A stretch of 64,000 nt of DNA from Hydractinia symbiolongicarpus. Taxonomy: Eukaryota > Cnidaria > Hydrozoa > Anthoathecata > Hydractiniidae. The stretch is taken from contig NC_079877.1 of assembly GCF_029227915.1 (NCBI RefSeq), forward strand, positions 19,803,851-19,867,850, given 5' to 3'. Positions 22,441 through 35,825 of this stretch are shown piece after piece. A model generated the notes under the pieces. That model was given only the letters and a program-made list of their open reading frames with translations, was not told where the DNA came from and ran no database searches. The translations under genes were made by a program, and so were the position numbers. How positions within the stretch are numbered: position 1 is the stretch's first letter; each line of letters starts with the position of its first letter.

Positions 22441-25400
22441 GAAAAAACACTAGAAAAATTTTTATTTAGGTGTTTAGTTGTTCTTGGCATCCATCATGCA
22501 CATATTTAGCTACTGGGTAAGTAACATTTCAAAATATTTTTTGCATAGGTTGCCTATTTAAATTCAAAAAATTTAAATATCAGTCATAATAATGACTTTT
22601 TTAGAGCTGCAGATGGTATTGTTGGTGTTTGGTCCATGGATACTGATCATAGTGACATGATGGTGCTGGACCATAGCTTGGATGTGGGTGTTAAGAATCA
22701 ATCTGCTGATATAACTAGCATATGTTGGCATGTAAGAATTTTATATTTTGTTTTCAAGAAAAGAACTTTGATGTGCCTTATATCTGTGTTTGTCAGACAA
22801 ACGTGTTAATGAAATTGTTCGTATGATTTAAATGTAACTTATTTTACCTATACCACTATAGCCAGATGGACATTATCTTGCCACAACATCAGCATTAGAT
22901 TATAGTGTAAGAATCTGGGAAAAAGCTGGTAATTCTTTATTAATTTTTTATGTCATTGTCGTGAAAGTGCTATTGAAGTGGCGCAAATACACTTATTCTT
23001 AGGTATGGTTAATGTTACTAATGCATATGTTTTCCCATTTTTAAGTGCATTTTTTCTTTTCGCTGCTTTTTTTTCGCGTAATTAATTTACCGCTTATATA
23101 AAAAGCACACATGTTGTTTTGTTTGATAATTTTATGTTGTAGTGCAGTTACTTCAATTAGGGCCTGTCTTACAGGACTTTTTTTCATATTATTATTTTTA
23201 TTTCTAAGGGAACTTTGTCACATCATTGGCAGGACACAATGATTTGGTACTAACATTAAAGTGGAACAAGGCAGGAAACTTTCTGCTTAGTGCAAGTTTG
23301 GATAAGGTGAGCGTTTCTTGAATATCTTGTTCTTTCAGCAAAACAGCACTTTTTTAAATTTTCACGATGGAAAAAAGAAGATTATGATCTAACATGCTCC
23401 AATATTTTAAGTTATTGTTGACACGTAAGATATCGAATGCAACTTTTGTCATTTAATTTTTCTTATTCATAGCTTTTTTCGTTTTTTTCTTTATAATCTA
23501 TTGCGTTACAACAAGTACATCAAATTCCTTTTAAATTGCTTTTAAATTGAATTCCTTTTTTCTAAAACAATCTTAATCTAGAAATGTATCACATGGAAAA
23601 CTGAAAACTGGCAAAATCTCCAAGAATTTCAGTGCCATACAGGTGACTTTTTACATGGTAGCAGCTTTCTTAGAATTGTTAAATCTTGACTATGAACGTG
23701 AAAAGTTTTTCTGAACTTTTACTGGCGGACCCTAAATAAGTAGAACTTGTGCTAAATGGCACCTAATATTTTCGATTCTTGGAACTTACTTGCTAAATAA
23801 AACCAGCGAAACTTTGCTTAATTCGGACCCTGGATAAGTGGGACGTCACATCATTGGTTTCTTATCTATGCATGTTGTCGTCTAGGTCCAATTGTAGACA
23901 CTGACTGGCAAAGCAACGTAATTTTTGCCAGTTGTTCGACTGATGGCACGATATGTGTTTCCCAAGTTGGTAGTGAAGATGCTGTCAAAAATTATATTGG
24001 ACACACAGTAATTATACTTTTTTCTATTTCTATTTCACCTCTATACTTGCTTTTTAAAACAACACGTTTCTTACACTCATTATTATTTTATTTAGGACGT
24101 AATCAATAGTATAGAGTGGGATCCTTCTGGTACAATTCTTGCTTCCTGTTCTGATGATAGATTGATAAAAGTACGTCTAGGTCAAGTGTGTTGGTATTGA
24201 ACGTACAATTAATGAATACGGTTGTATCATTTTAGAAGCTACTTGCGTAAAGCTTTTTTTATATTCTGTTTACAGCTTTGGAACCTGAAACAGACTAGGG
24301 CGCTTTGTGATTTATCTGGACATACTAAAGAAGTAACTCAAGTTAGATGGAGCTCAAAGCGGCTTTTAGCGAGGTAAGTCGTTATTAAAAGGAGTGGCAC
24401 AACTGACGACTGAAAGAAAATATTAGAGAGAAAACAATAGTTTTTAAGAGAAGAAAAAAGACTATGCATGTAATTTTTTTGTGCACACTCGCTCTGGTGG
24501 TTTATTTCTTTTGTTTCTGCTTCCTTACATTTAGGCTCAAATAAAAACACACATTTCAATTCAAAGTCAAGTTTCTTTTTTAAGGCGAGTCCTGCCTGCC
24601 CTGTCAAATGAGATCAGATATTTAAATTACCAATAAACTCGCTGAAAGACGACAACCTTTTCCAAGATTTCCGGTTTAGCACTTTTTTTCTTTTCCATAG
24701 TGCGAGCTATGATACAAGTGTTAGAGTTTGGGATGCTGAGCACGCAGTATGCTTGTATACGTTGACGCGGCATGTAGAACCCGTTAACTCGATATCCTTT
24801 CATCCGGATGGAACCTATTTAGTATCCGCATCTCTAGACGGCTATATAAATATATGGGAATTACAGGTATGTCGTATAGTTGTTATTTTCTATTTAACCG
24901 AAGAGAAGCGAGTTGCTGTTTTACCGAAATCAATTTTAGGGTACTATAAAAATATTTATTTTAAAAAAAAGTTTCACTTGTCGAAAAATACTAGATATTC
25001 CTGTCTCTTATCAGTTCTTCGTATTGCAGATATAGGCCGTTTTACTACCCCTTTCTTTTTTTAGACTGGAAATTTTATAGTTTCCAAAGCGAGCAGTGCA
25101 GGTGTATTTGAAGCTTGTTGGAGTCCAAATGGTTTATATATAAGTATGTGTATGGCAGACAAAGCTGTGAGTAATATTTGGATATTTGGACACTATATTT
25201 TGAAAAGAAAATCTATTAAAAGAGTGATCAATACGAAAAGTGTAGAGTTGATATTCATTCGTTTATTTACAAGATAAAAATATGTACATAACTCTGAGTT
25301 TCACGCTGAGCGATCATCAGACGTACACTAACTTAAAAAAATATATCAATGTCTTATACGAAAGTAATAAAATAAAATCTAATTAAGTCAAGTCTGGTGG

Positions 25401-25963
25401 GATCGTTATAATGTTTTTCAAGAAGTACTTGTTTACATGACGGCAAGTAGAAACCAGTTCCGTTCTTTTATTTAATAGTTTTAAGTTAGATGTGATGATA
25501 TGGTACTTCTCCGTAAGACAAAGGTTGCATGTGTTTCCACCATTTTTATAAGGAGAGGCATAGTTTCTTCAAATGCCACACGTGTTTAGACAGTTCTGTG
25601 AAGTTTGCCTTCTTTTCGTATCTAAATGTGTGTATATGTGGTTGTAACAGGACTTGAATGTACTTGAATGTATTCTATACTGGGAGTCATGTACTTATTT
25701 TAATTTTTATCTTGTAAATAAACGATTGTATATTTGGACACTACAATGTTTAGTTGGCGTTTAGAACAAGCAAAAAGTGTTTAAGATCGACGCCTTTTCT
25801 ACTACTGCTACTCTGAGAAACCAAGGTTCCTTAAGTCATAACTTGCAACCACAATTCCATTTGTCTCAGTCTTACATTTGAAAAAAGTTGTGGGCATTAT
25901 TACGGTGAATCAAAACAACATGCTGGACATCGTTATGTTTTTCCACGAAGCACCATTTTGGTT
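22440..25963. repeat. Inverted repeat 3, left arm (TBL1 3' half)
   Basis: This is the reverse complement of 41705-45228 (3524 bp); paired positions sum to 67668. At 22440 it abuts the MULE gene. At 25964-25969 a short filler TGGTTT joins it to inverted repeat 2. Confidence 0.97.
22470..25277 (+). pseudogene. 5'-truncated copy of TBL1 (WD40 part only)
   Basis: Ten exons identical in layout to exons 4-13 of the complete gene: 22470-22516, 22605-22731, 22862-22928, 23209-23306, 23582-23642, 23886-24007, 24096-24170, 24276-24373, 24701-24866 and 25065-25277. All have GT-AG borders and intact frames. The three exons encoding the LisH and F-box-like N-terminus are missing, because the copy begins in intron 3. 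No replacement start was recognised. If transcribed, it would yield only WD40 repeats. Its first 50 bases are antisense to the start of the MULE reading frame. Confidence 0.9.
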
Positions 25964-25969
25964 TGGTTT
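25278..25969. other. 3' flank of the TBL1 copy, with small repeats
   Basis: The motif TATTTGGACACTA occurs near 25180 and again near 25733. CGTTTATTTACAAGATAAAA occurs at 25259 and inverted near 25710. They may bound a small non-autonomous insertion, but no clear ends were found. No gene. Confidence 0.35.
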
Positions 25970-27557
25970 TTGTCTAAAAATCGATGTTTACAGTATGTGA
26001 TATACTTGAACGTCAAAGGATTATACCTCGTCCCAATGCAAATTTATGTTTAGCATATACTTTTCGATTGTGAGTGTCCCTAAGAACTTTGACTTCGTTG
26101 GAACTTTTAAACAGTAGATTTTATATATAACATCCCACTGCTCATTTTAAAAACTTTTAAGAACACAAGGAGATCCTTAACTTTCCCATGCTGCTTTTAA
26201 TTGTGATAAAATTGCTAAAAACAAAAGAATGAAACAATACCTAATCTAAGAATAGTCCAAGTTTGTTGTATAATATTTCTTATTTTTTGTTGACCAATAC
26301 AACATATATAATTTTGTTTTAGGAATAGATATATTGATGTCAGCCATGATGAATATTCTTCTGACAATGAAAATCACCATCAATTAAAGAACACAGGAGA
26401 TTCATTATGAATCCTTATAATATTGGAAAACTGTTAACAATGGGTATATATCTATATATCAAATGGATGAATATGATATCAATATAACTTGTACTGATAG
26501 AAACGATTTTCACGTAAAATGATACAGATCGAAACAAGAATTGCATGTTAAAGGAGGTTCTGCTACAGACTGCAAACCAATGAAAATGTCATGTTAACTT
26601 ATGCATGTGAGTAGAATTTGTATATATGTTGCTTTTTATATGAGAATCTTCAGAATTGACCTAGTTACTAAAACTTTTTTAAAGATTTCAAATTATTAAA
26701 ATACTTTTAAACATAGTTGACAGGGGCATGTGAGGGTAAATAATATGCAGACATGTTAAATGTTTTGATGTTATTTTTCTGATTTCTAACTCTTTTCTGG
26801 CTTATTAAACTACTTAACTTTTGTGGAAATTTTTTAACAATAAAATTAATGCTTAATAGAAATTGGTGCAAAACTACACCAGTAACCTTAATATTAAACT
26901 ATATTAACTTCATAAAGGGGTAACTACTATATACTTTTTGTAGTCGTTTATTATGCGTTGCTATCTTACACATGCTGCTTTTGTTTTTGAATTTGCAGGT
27001 TGTTAACACAAGCTGTAATTTTCCAAACAATAATTTTACGTTGCACTGCTGTTGACTATCTATTCATAAAATTGTCTTGTAATGTAATTTTTTGTTGTAT
27101 TATTAGCTTTTAGACTTATTGCATATTTTGAAATAAAGTAACTCCCCAAATTTGTAACTTGGCGATTACTTGTACTCGTATTAAATGCGTAAAACGTAAA
27201 AAAGATGCTTAGATGATAGCAGTGTGGTATGTCATTCAAAGGAACTATGGCAACGCTAACCCTGTTTCGAGTCTAATTTACCAAACGGAGCTTTCCATCC
27301 GCATGTTTTAGCGAGGATACCAGTGTTAAACTACGGAGGTTACTTTAATTTATTGGGCTATAAAGACACTTTCGTTTCTAATCTAGGAAGGATCTTTAAT
27401 AACTAAAAGCCTCACTTTTGAAAAGATTTTAGCTCCTTTTATAATAAAAACACAAATCGCCTGCTTTACCTTGTACAACACCACAACACTTGATATTACT
27501 TTGCCAAAAAATCTGTCAAATTTTGCCTAACCAGAAAAAAATCCTAGATCCGCCCCT

Positions 27558-27707
27558 GATAATCTCACTTCACCTACTATGAAACGAATGCAACTCCCAC
27601 TAATATTGTCACGGGCCTATACTGTTCACAAGGTTCAAGGAAAAACGTTTGATATAATAATTGTTCCATCTGCGCGCGAAAGCGCAGATGGTTTGAAATA
27701 CCCTTGA
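27558..27707 (+). pseudogene. PIF1-like helicase fragment, mirror copy
   Basis: This is the same fragment as 17844-17993, here on the plus strand and followed by the hairpin at 27666-27691. It ends in a TGA at 27705-27707. Confidence 0.55.
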
Positions 27708-27967
27708 TTTGGTTATGACTTCAATTAGTAACCACGACGAAAAATCAAAGGTTGTGCCGCGGCTGAACTTACCATTTTACAGTTTATTCGGTCTTAAACG
27801 AAGTTATAACATTTGATTCAAAAACTACTTTTTTGCCCGCTTTATTCCTTTAAAATGTTCAAAGTGTGGAATGAGCAGTACGCTAAGTTATCAGCACATG
27901 TTATCATTTAAAGCTTTAGTTAAGGTGCGACAATATTTGTATATGGTTTTCGTCGCGTCGTAAATGC

Positions 27968-28695
27968 TTTTCGTCGTGTCATATTTTTCTTCATGGTGTG
28001 GTTTTTGTCACATTGTATCTTTCTTTGTGGGGTGGTTTTACGTTTCGTCAAAACGTATTTGTGTTAGTCGCGGCGTTTTTCACTTTGCGGGGTATTTCAC
28101 TTCGTAGTGAAACATTTTTATGCTTTTTTAACACAAAATTACTTAATTTATGTAGCGCTCACAAGAAATCCAAGTCACATGAATAAAGTGCGGTAAAATA
28201 AACAAAATTTTTAGTGCTAAAAATTATATTCTATTTTCAAGTTAGTATTACATTTGTGATTATAAAGAAATATCATGTATTGTGTAAGAGTTTTATGTAA
28301 TAATTTATGTTTGTGTAGTTAGTTTACTTGATCTTTGATATTTTCATCAGAATCCATTTAAACTACAAAATAGATAATAGATTATGGCATGCTAATATGT
28401 ATAGCTAGCTAAATCTATAGCTAAGAATGTATGGTTTATTAAAAAAAATGACAAAAATAACAGCTTCAAGAAATTAGTAATTCCGTGTTAAAAAAAGCAT
28501 AACTATTTTGCCACAAAGTGAAATACCCCACGAAGTGACATACGGCACGACGAAACATGAGTTCACACGAACAAGAGTAATTCGCCACGACAAAAACCAA
28601 TACGCTGCGAACCCCACCACGAAGAAAGATACACGACGAGAACTATTACGAGTCAAAGAAAACCACACCACGAAGAAAAATACGACACGACGAAA
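27968..28695. mobile_element. Fold-back element with CGACGAAA sub-repeats, mirror copy
   Basis: This is the inverted copy of 16856-17583, with the same long arms around an AT-rich loop. Confidence 0.65.
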
Positions 28696-29458
28696 AGTGT
28701 CTTATCTTTCAGCCAATAAATTATCAGGATCGATGTTGTTTCAACCAATGAAAACAGACATGTGGGAATGTTCGGAATTTAAAATTCCGATCGCTCTACA
28801 CGCGAAACGATGTCCTTTAGTGATATGGTAAAGATCTACCATTTTTATTTTGGCACATTAAGACTAACAATAACAATATGGAAAAAATCGAAATTTTTCC
28901 TTGCTCATCGCATCACCGCCTTTATATGCGACAATAAATACCAGAAAATACGATCTCGTTCCCCCGGGACTTCCTTTCGTATTCAATAAATGCACTTTGA
29001 ATAGAAAAATTCAAAAATTTCTCATTCCCTCCACTACCGCTACATCTAGGACCTTAGACTGAAGATCCACTTCCCACATTACAAGTAGTGTACCTTTATA
29101 CCGAGTTTTTTGATAGACTTAACATTTCACTTGAACTGTTCTGTTACTCTAATCGTAAAATACGCAACTAATAGTGATGTAAGTAAATCAGCCATCTCAA
29201 CAGCTAGAATTGTGTTCTTGTTATCTTTTTTGGCCTTATTAGAAATCCCTACCAAAACTGTTATCAGAACCCCTAAAGAACTACATAAGGGACTTTCTAA
29301 AAACGATTATCTTCCTTGTTGAATGCTACGGGCATCTTCTTTATATGCTCGAAACGTAACGTACTTTTATTGCCTCTGAAAAGATCTATACCGGAAAAAG
29401 TTTTTTTTAAGCATATCATCAAAGAATAAACCTAAATTTGTGAATGCTTTTTAATAAA

Positions 29459-32400
29459 TTATATAATGCTGTTTATTTTTGTCCCAACAGATAATTGTGT
29501 CTTTGTTAGGCTGGCTAAGTACAGTACCATCAACAAATCCTAAAAAAAGAAAAAACATTTTACATGTAAGATGTAGTTTATGTAAGACCCGGAGTAGACT
29601 CAAACCGGTTTGAGCCACTTTGGTGCATGGTGTGTTTCTTAGGAATGTTTACATGCTTTTTTATCCCTTCAGGTAAAGTGAAGCTCACTTCTGAATGCAT
29701 ACAAGGTTTTCATGTAAACACCTGGAGTGAAATGCGGTTTTCAATTAGTGCGCACGATTGAAAGTGACAAAGACAATAGATTTGCTTAAATTTAAATTTA
29801 GATTAAATTCAAAACAAAGTGAACCATTATACATCACACGGCAGCGTGGGATTTCTCCTTGTGTACAAGGCTTATAATAAGCTGATGTTTTCTTCCTTTC
29901 CTCAACATTAACCTACCCTTATAATTGTGTGCCACCATAAATGATACGGGATGAATTATACCTGCATATTGTTGTTCATCATTTTTTCGATTTGTTTCGA
30001 ATCCATCTGCGGTACTTGACCAAGCATAGCCATCAATTTTTGTCCAACTTCATTATTGGCTGGTGTTGTATCGTTCTGCAATTGTAACAAGCATGTAACA
30101 ATATTGACATTTTTACAGTGTAATGAATTTTAAAACAAAACGCATTCTCAACAAACATTTTCCTGACTTTTTTTTCACTAAAATTCCAGACATTTTCATT
30201 TTTTAGCTATTTTCGCCTAAAATTTCACTTATTGGAACGTTACCCTAAATGTTGTAAATATAATGACGAGCATATGGAATGACTAAAAATATTGTAAGAA
30301 AAATTTTGATATTTAATCCTGACAATATTGTAAGAATAAAAATAGTTCCAATTAAATATTTGAAACTAAAAATAATTCTTCACATTCCTGGTGCACACCC
30401 TATCATGCACATTTGACAAATTAGACGCTACTTACAATAACGTCTTTTACATACTGCAAAACATTCTTTAATCGATCCACTAAGTCGTTGGCTGACCTAC
30501 AATAGGAATTAGTAAATTAATTGATTGAATATAGGACTTTACCAGCATGAGATGATATTCAAACATTTCACCTTGAAACATGCTGCACACCACTGAGCAA
30601 GCTGGTCGGTTTTTTTGAACCACCCTTATTCCTGGCAAATGTTTGAACTAAACAAAGCAAAGAAACCCAAATTGATGCCTGCAAAGAAGTCTGTTTAAAA
30701 GACAAAACAAATGAGACAAGCATATAGAAAAACGACAACCTACTTGCAATAGCTTCGGGTTCGTAGGACTTGATTTCACATGGCACTGGTGTAAAAATAC
30801 TTCCTCTCGTGCCACCAGGTACACCCATTAGAGAGCTATCTCATGAAAAAAAAATAATCCAGAGACACAACTCACAAAACCATTATTAATTTTTGCATGT
30901 CTTGAAGCAAATATTTAACTAGATATTTCCATAGAAATAATTTTCATATACCTGACATAGGCTTTTGTTGTCATGTGTCCCGTTTTAAGTTGAGTATCCA
31001 GCGTAAAATGAATTGGGTTTGCACATTCGATGGAGTAATAATCATGAATGAGGGTTGAATGTCCTGTGACATCGTGACTAGTGGCAAACCTGAATAAAGT
31101 GGATAGAGCTTACACTTTACTTAAATACTACATCCATTAACAGATTAAATAACTGTATGGATTGTTATACTTAGTCGTGAGTGAAGGGATGACAAAATAT
31201 AAATGTTTAATACACCTAATATCTTTTTTAAACGATTTTTGCTAATCTTGCACTCCCATGGCTATCATCAAAAATGTTCACAACCTAAAGTCCTTGAAAA
31301 AATAAGTCAGTCAGTCAGTATTTTTTCCCTGGAATTTTCTTATCAGCAAAAGTAAATTCTTTTCCAGAATCAAAAACAACTTAGTGTCACTTAAGTTGCT
31401 TCTTCAACTGCTGTGCTATACAGGTGTAGAAGAGCTCCAGGCACACATTTAGGTGCCATTGAAAATTGATTGGTGGTAAGACTATCTGATGGCTGTGATT
31501 TGACACATGTAAAAAAACCACAACATTCAAACCAAAAGATAAAATTGGCACCAAGATTGGGCTCGAAGCTTCAATTGTTACTTGTTGATCAGATTATATA
31601 CCCTGGTTTTTAATACTAAAAAGTGTATAAAACATGTGACATACCATCCAACAATATCCTCTGCTGGAGAAGCATATTTATACAATTCCAGCATGGAACT
31701 GGCATATTCTTTATCAAAGGCAACCTAGAAGAAGGGATACAGGAACTTGATCATGGACAAGTATTCAAATAGTTACAGGAAAGCAAATAGATTAAGATTT
31801 CCTTAATGTTTATAGCAAGATAGCTTTAACCTTGAAGGAAAGCTTAAATCTTGCAGGTGGTGTTTGTTGTGTTGGTGTTTGTTTGGAGAAAGCAACCATC
31901 AGTATATTGTGCTAGATTTTTGGGGAGGAAGGGGTGGATGGGGTGAGGAATTGGTTAGTATTAAAGAATCTTGAGGAATGTCAGTTTTGACTCAGACTTA
32001 GAAAAATATGTGTTGCTGGGCGAAATGTTATTCTTAGAGGGAGCATTTAATAAATGGTAAACAAACATTATTCACAAGACCCAACCTAATATTGGTCCAA
32101 GTTTACTTCATAAAGATTAAAGAGTTCCTTTATACTTTATTGGGATAAATTTTTCGCTGGGATTAAATATGTCCCTTTAAAAATTTGTCCCTGCGAAAAT
32201 TTGAAAAAATTGCTCGATTCGCGAAATTTTAAATTTTTGTTTTCCTTTGTTTTCAAAGTCTGAGGCTTTCTTCTTGTAGGCCTAATTTTTTTAACTGAGT
32301 ACTGAAGATGAAAAAATAAGACTAAAATGTCAAGAAAGTTGTTTCAAATATCTAGTTTTAGCAGGTGTTATATTTTCTAATGATTCTAGAAATAAAACAA

Positions 32401-32664
32401 GTTTAAAAACTACTTAATGAAGTACAATAGATATAATTTCAGCTGGTTTCGCTTGTTTTTTTCCGACTGTCTTCACACGTAGGTCTGGTTCTGACAGCAC
32501 CGTTTAAAAACATCATTCTGATGTCACCATCTCGTCGCGGTTTCTTGGATGGAAAAGCAGACGAATGTTTACTCTTTTCCTTTTTTTTAGCTTTTGATAG
32601 GGAACCCGCATCGCAAGATTTAATCAAAAATGATCCAAGAATCTTTGAGTTTCAACAAAACTAG

Positions 32665-32712
<48 letters not shown>

Positions 32713-35587
32713 GTGCATATTTTACATGGCTAGCCTCACAAATATTGAGGGATATACCCTGTCTATTATTTCCAGGAGGGGCCATGGCTTAGATGGAGAG
32801 TCCTAGAGTATTTAATGCCCATTTTGAGTTGCCGGGAGTTGTCTAGTAGAGCGCGGGCTCTAATTGGGTCTGCGTAGCTCAAAATGAGCATTAAATACTC
32901 TAGGACTCTCCATCTACGCCATGGCCCCTCCTGGAAATAATAGACAGGGTATATCCCTCGATATTTGTGAGGCTAGCCATGTAAAATATGCACATCTTTC
33001 TACAGTGTGCCATCTCTCCAATTTCTCTCGCATGGCTTGGGTTAACCAGGGGCTATGGTAACATTCACTCGCCCATGTTGAATCACCGTCAAGAGGAATT
33101 GAACCCCAGTCTCCTGCACAGAGTACGAGAGCTATAACCACTAATCTACAGCGCCACAAACCCACTACGGCAACTACAGTAACGCAGATAAAGCTTGCAA
33201 AATGATCAAAGAAGTTCTCAAGCCGTACATAGAAAAAGTTATTAAAGAACAAGAAAAATTATTAAATTTACCACTTGATCAAAAAACCTTAGTCAATATG
33301 GATGTCTTTACTGGACAAATGACAAAGAAGTCTTGGATCTGTATGAGAAAGAAAAAATATTGAAATAGTCTGCATTCCTACTAATATGACGTATTTACTC
33401 CAACCTCTGGATTTGACCGTAAATGGTTATGCAAAGAAGCACACACCTAAAAAGTTTTACGTTTGGTATACCGCTCAGATTGGTCTGCAACCACATGAAG
33501 GTAAATCGCTGCAAGACATAACCCATTGCAACTTACCCGCTTGAAGCTCAATGGATGGTGGTTTTATACAATGATATGACCAAAAAAGGTGGCAAGAATG
33601 TTATTAAAAACGCCTGGAAAGCAGCAGGTATCACTAAAGCGCTTGAAGCTCGTGTAGAAGGTCTCGAATCACTTGACCCTTTTCAGGATATCGATCCTTT
33701 GCTCTCAGCTAATGCAGATGATCAACCGAATTTGAGTTCTCTTCCCAGCCCTACGGATAAACAATTGAAAGTTGCTTATATCCCACGAAGTGAAATAGTA
33801 GTGGATGAATCAGATGAAGAATCAAAATATGAACCAATCTCTGGAGATGAAGATGATGTTAACTTCTCTTGTACTGCGTTTGACGCTTTTGATTAACAAT
33901 TAAGGTTCGTTTCGTTTTTTATTTAGTTGTGTTTATTATACCTGATGTTATAGTTGTGTTGAAAGAGCTTTGAACTAAAATGCAAAATTACATTTTGTGT
34001 TGGTGTAGAAGTGACCAGTGTAACAAGGGTCGATGAGACAGTGCCATTCGGCCCCACACCCTTTTGACAACTTTTTTAAAAATTGCTATTATGACCTCAT
34101 TCGCGAAATTAAGTCCCCGTGAAATATTAGAACATCCTTCATCCGCGAAAATAAGTCTCCGCAAAATGCTAAAATTTCACGGATAAGCTCAACTGCAAAA
34201 TTAATCCCTGCGAAAATTTATCCCATTAAAGTATCCCACTGATTTAACTGTCATATTTACCAGAAATTAAATGGTAACTGTCAAAAGCAACTAAAAGTTT
34301 ACCTTTGTCTATTTACTAAAAATCCACATAAAATATAAATCACTAGCGTATAATGTTATTATGTGAACGTCTAATTCTGTGATTTCACTTTTATCAGTAA
34401 CTTTCTCTTTTCACCGGCAACAATTGAAGGCTATGACATGATATCCTGAGCCTTACATTTAAGATGTACCATATGACTATTTTATTGCTACCCAAACTTG
34501 TGCACCTTACAGAACACACAGCCCAAACATCACTGGGCTCACACATCACAGATGAGAAAAATGTTGCGCAGTAGGGTGTGACATTTTAATCTATTGTTAT
34601 CTTTGTAATCATTCATTAAACACCAAACAAACCTATATTTTTATAAAACTAGATAGGCTTGAAAATATTTTTAAGAAAATTTTAGTAACACAACGTGCAC
34701 TCTCCTTCACAGATCCAGACCTGTCAAGTCTCCCGCGTTTCGAAAAGAAATGCTATCTCCTGCTCACATTTTAAATATTTGGCAATTCTTACGCATTTCT
34801 CCTTTTTATCTCTCCAGTGACTGATGCTATTTAAGATGCCAGACAATTTAAATTATTCAGTGATAATGTATGCTACATATAATTTAGTTTATTATGGTAA
34901 ATAATTCTTTTTTAACATAATAAACGATATGGCTGACTCGTCCGAACGTTTGACTGTACTTACGAAGACAATGTTAAAAGGATCTCTCAAATACAAACAA
35001 AGTACAGTCCAGATTGGTTTTCTCAAGATAATTTGTGAAGTTTTAAAGATGTCAATACTAATTCCAAGCTAAGGGGAGACAATGTAAAATCTGCTGAAAA
35101 GATGTTTCATATATATGGCTTATAGTCAAAACCATAAAGTGGTGAGCAGAGTTGCCAGACTGTCGCTGTAGTTGTTTGTTTAGATAATCACATAATTAGA
35201 GGATGGTATATGCTTCTAGCTACTACTCCAAAAGAAGCTATAACACACGACAAAAAACATGTAATTAAATGTTGCTGATTTAGTTAGAAATGGATTATTA
35301 AGTTCATATATATGCTTAATTAACCTGTAACTTGTACATAAGACTGGCTGAAATAAAAGGCAAATATACATCTTTTTTGTTTAGCTAGCTACCTCTTCCT
35401 GCGTTTCCACATGGGGAACTGTAAAGCAATTTGTCACTTCTACTACACCATTGTTTAAAGTGCCAAGTAAAGTTCCAACTACGCGCTTTGCTTCTTCATT
35501 TCTCCTTTCATAACTGTCCACAATCGCAAATACAGCAACTGGGTGAATATAAACTTTAGTGACACATGTAGTTAAACTGGCCGCCAT
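29459..35587 (-). CDS. EIF3F: Translation initiation factor eIF3 subunit f, copy 3
   Basis: This is a third complete eIF3f gene, in the same orientation as copy 1. Exons: 35587-35393, 31724-31645, 31089-30952, 30835-30740, 30631-30572, 30496-30436, 30075-29962 and 29539-29459. It has the same 274-codon product, the same non-catalytic MPN domain and the same weak exon-4 donor as the other copies. Upstream it has the complete CTTTA MITE and then unique sequence. Unlike copies 1 and 2, it is not mirrored on its 5' side. By continuity of flanks it is the best candidate for the ancestral gene. Confidence 0.92.
32135..34231 (+). mobile_element. pogo-like DNA transposon in eIF3f intron 1 (E3)
   Basis: This is the third copy of the element at 3625-5757, with the same TIRs and TA flanks. 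It carries the microsatellite 32666-32712, the SINE with arms 32709-32830 and 32876-32997, and the transposase remnant at 33187-33896. Confidence 0.85.
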
Positions 35588-35677
35588 TTTGTATTAGGAA
35601 AAAGAAATGCGCTACGTGCAGGACAGCAGACGGACTTTCGTTTTGTTTCCCGGATCACTTCCTGCAACTTTGATCCC

Positions 35678-35760
35678 AGGGCCAGAAGCGTTTTTGATAT
35701 GAGGATGAAACGCGTACGCGTGCGCGTTTTAACCTCATGTCAAATAACGCTACAGGCCCT
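35678..35760. repeat. 83-bp hairpin element 5' of eIF3f (E3)
   Basis: This is the same nearly loopless hairpin as at 7204-7286, about 90 bp upstream of the eIF3f start codon. Confidence 0.8.
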
Positions 35761-35825
35761 GCCATCGAGGTTGCACTTCTCGAGCACTATCTATGGTATG
35801 CGATTGGTATCTGGCACTGGGTATA

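Larger units (their letters stand above)
25970..29582. repeat. Inverted repeat 2, right arm
   Basis: This is the reverse complement of 15969-19581. Its outer part runs without a break into eIF3f unit E3. Confidence 0.96.
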
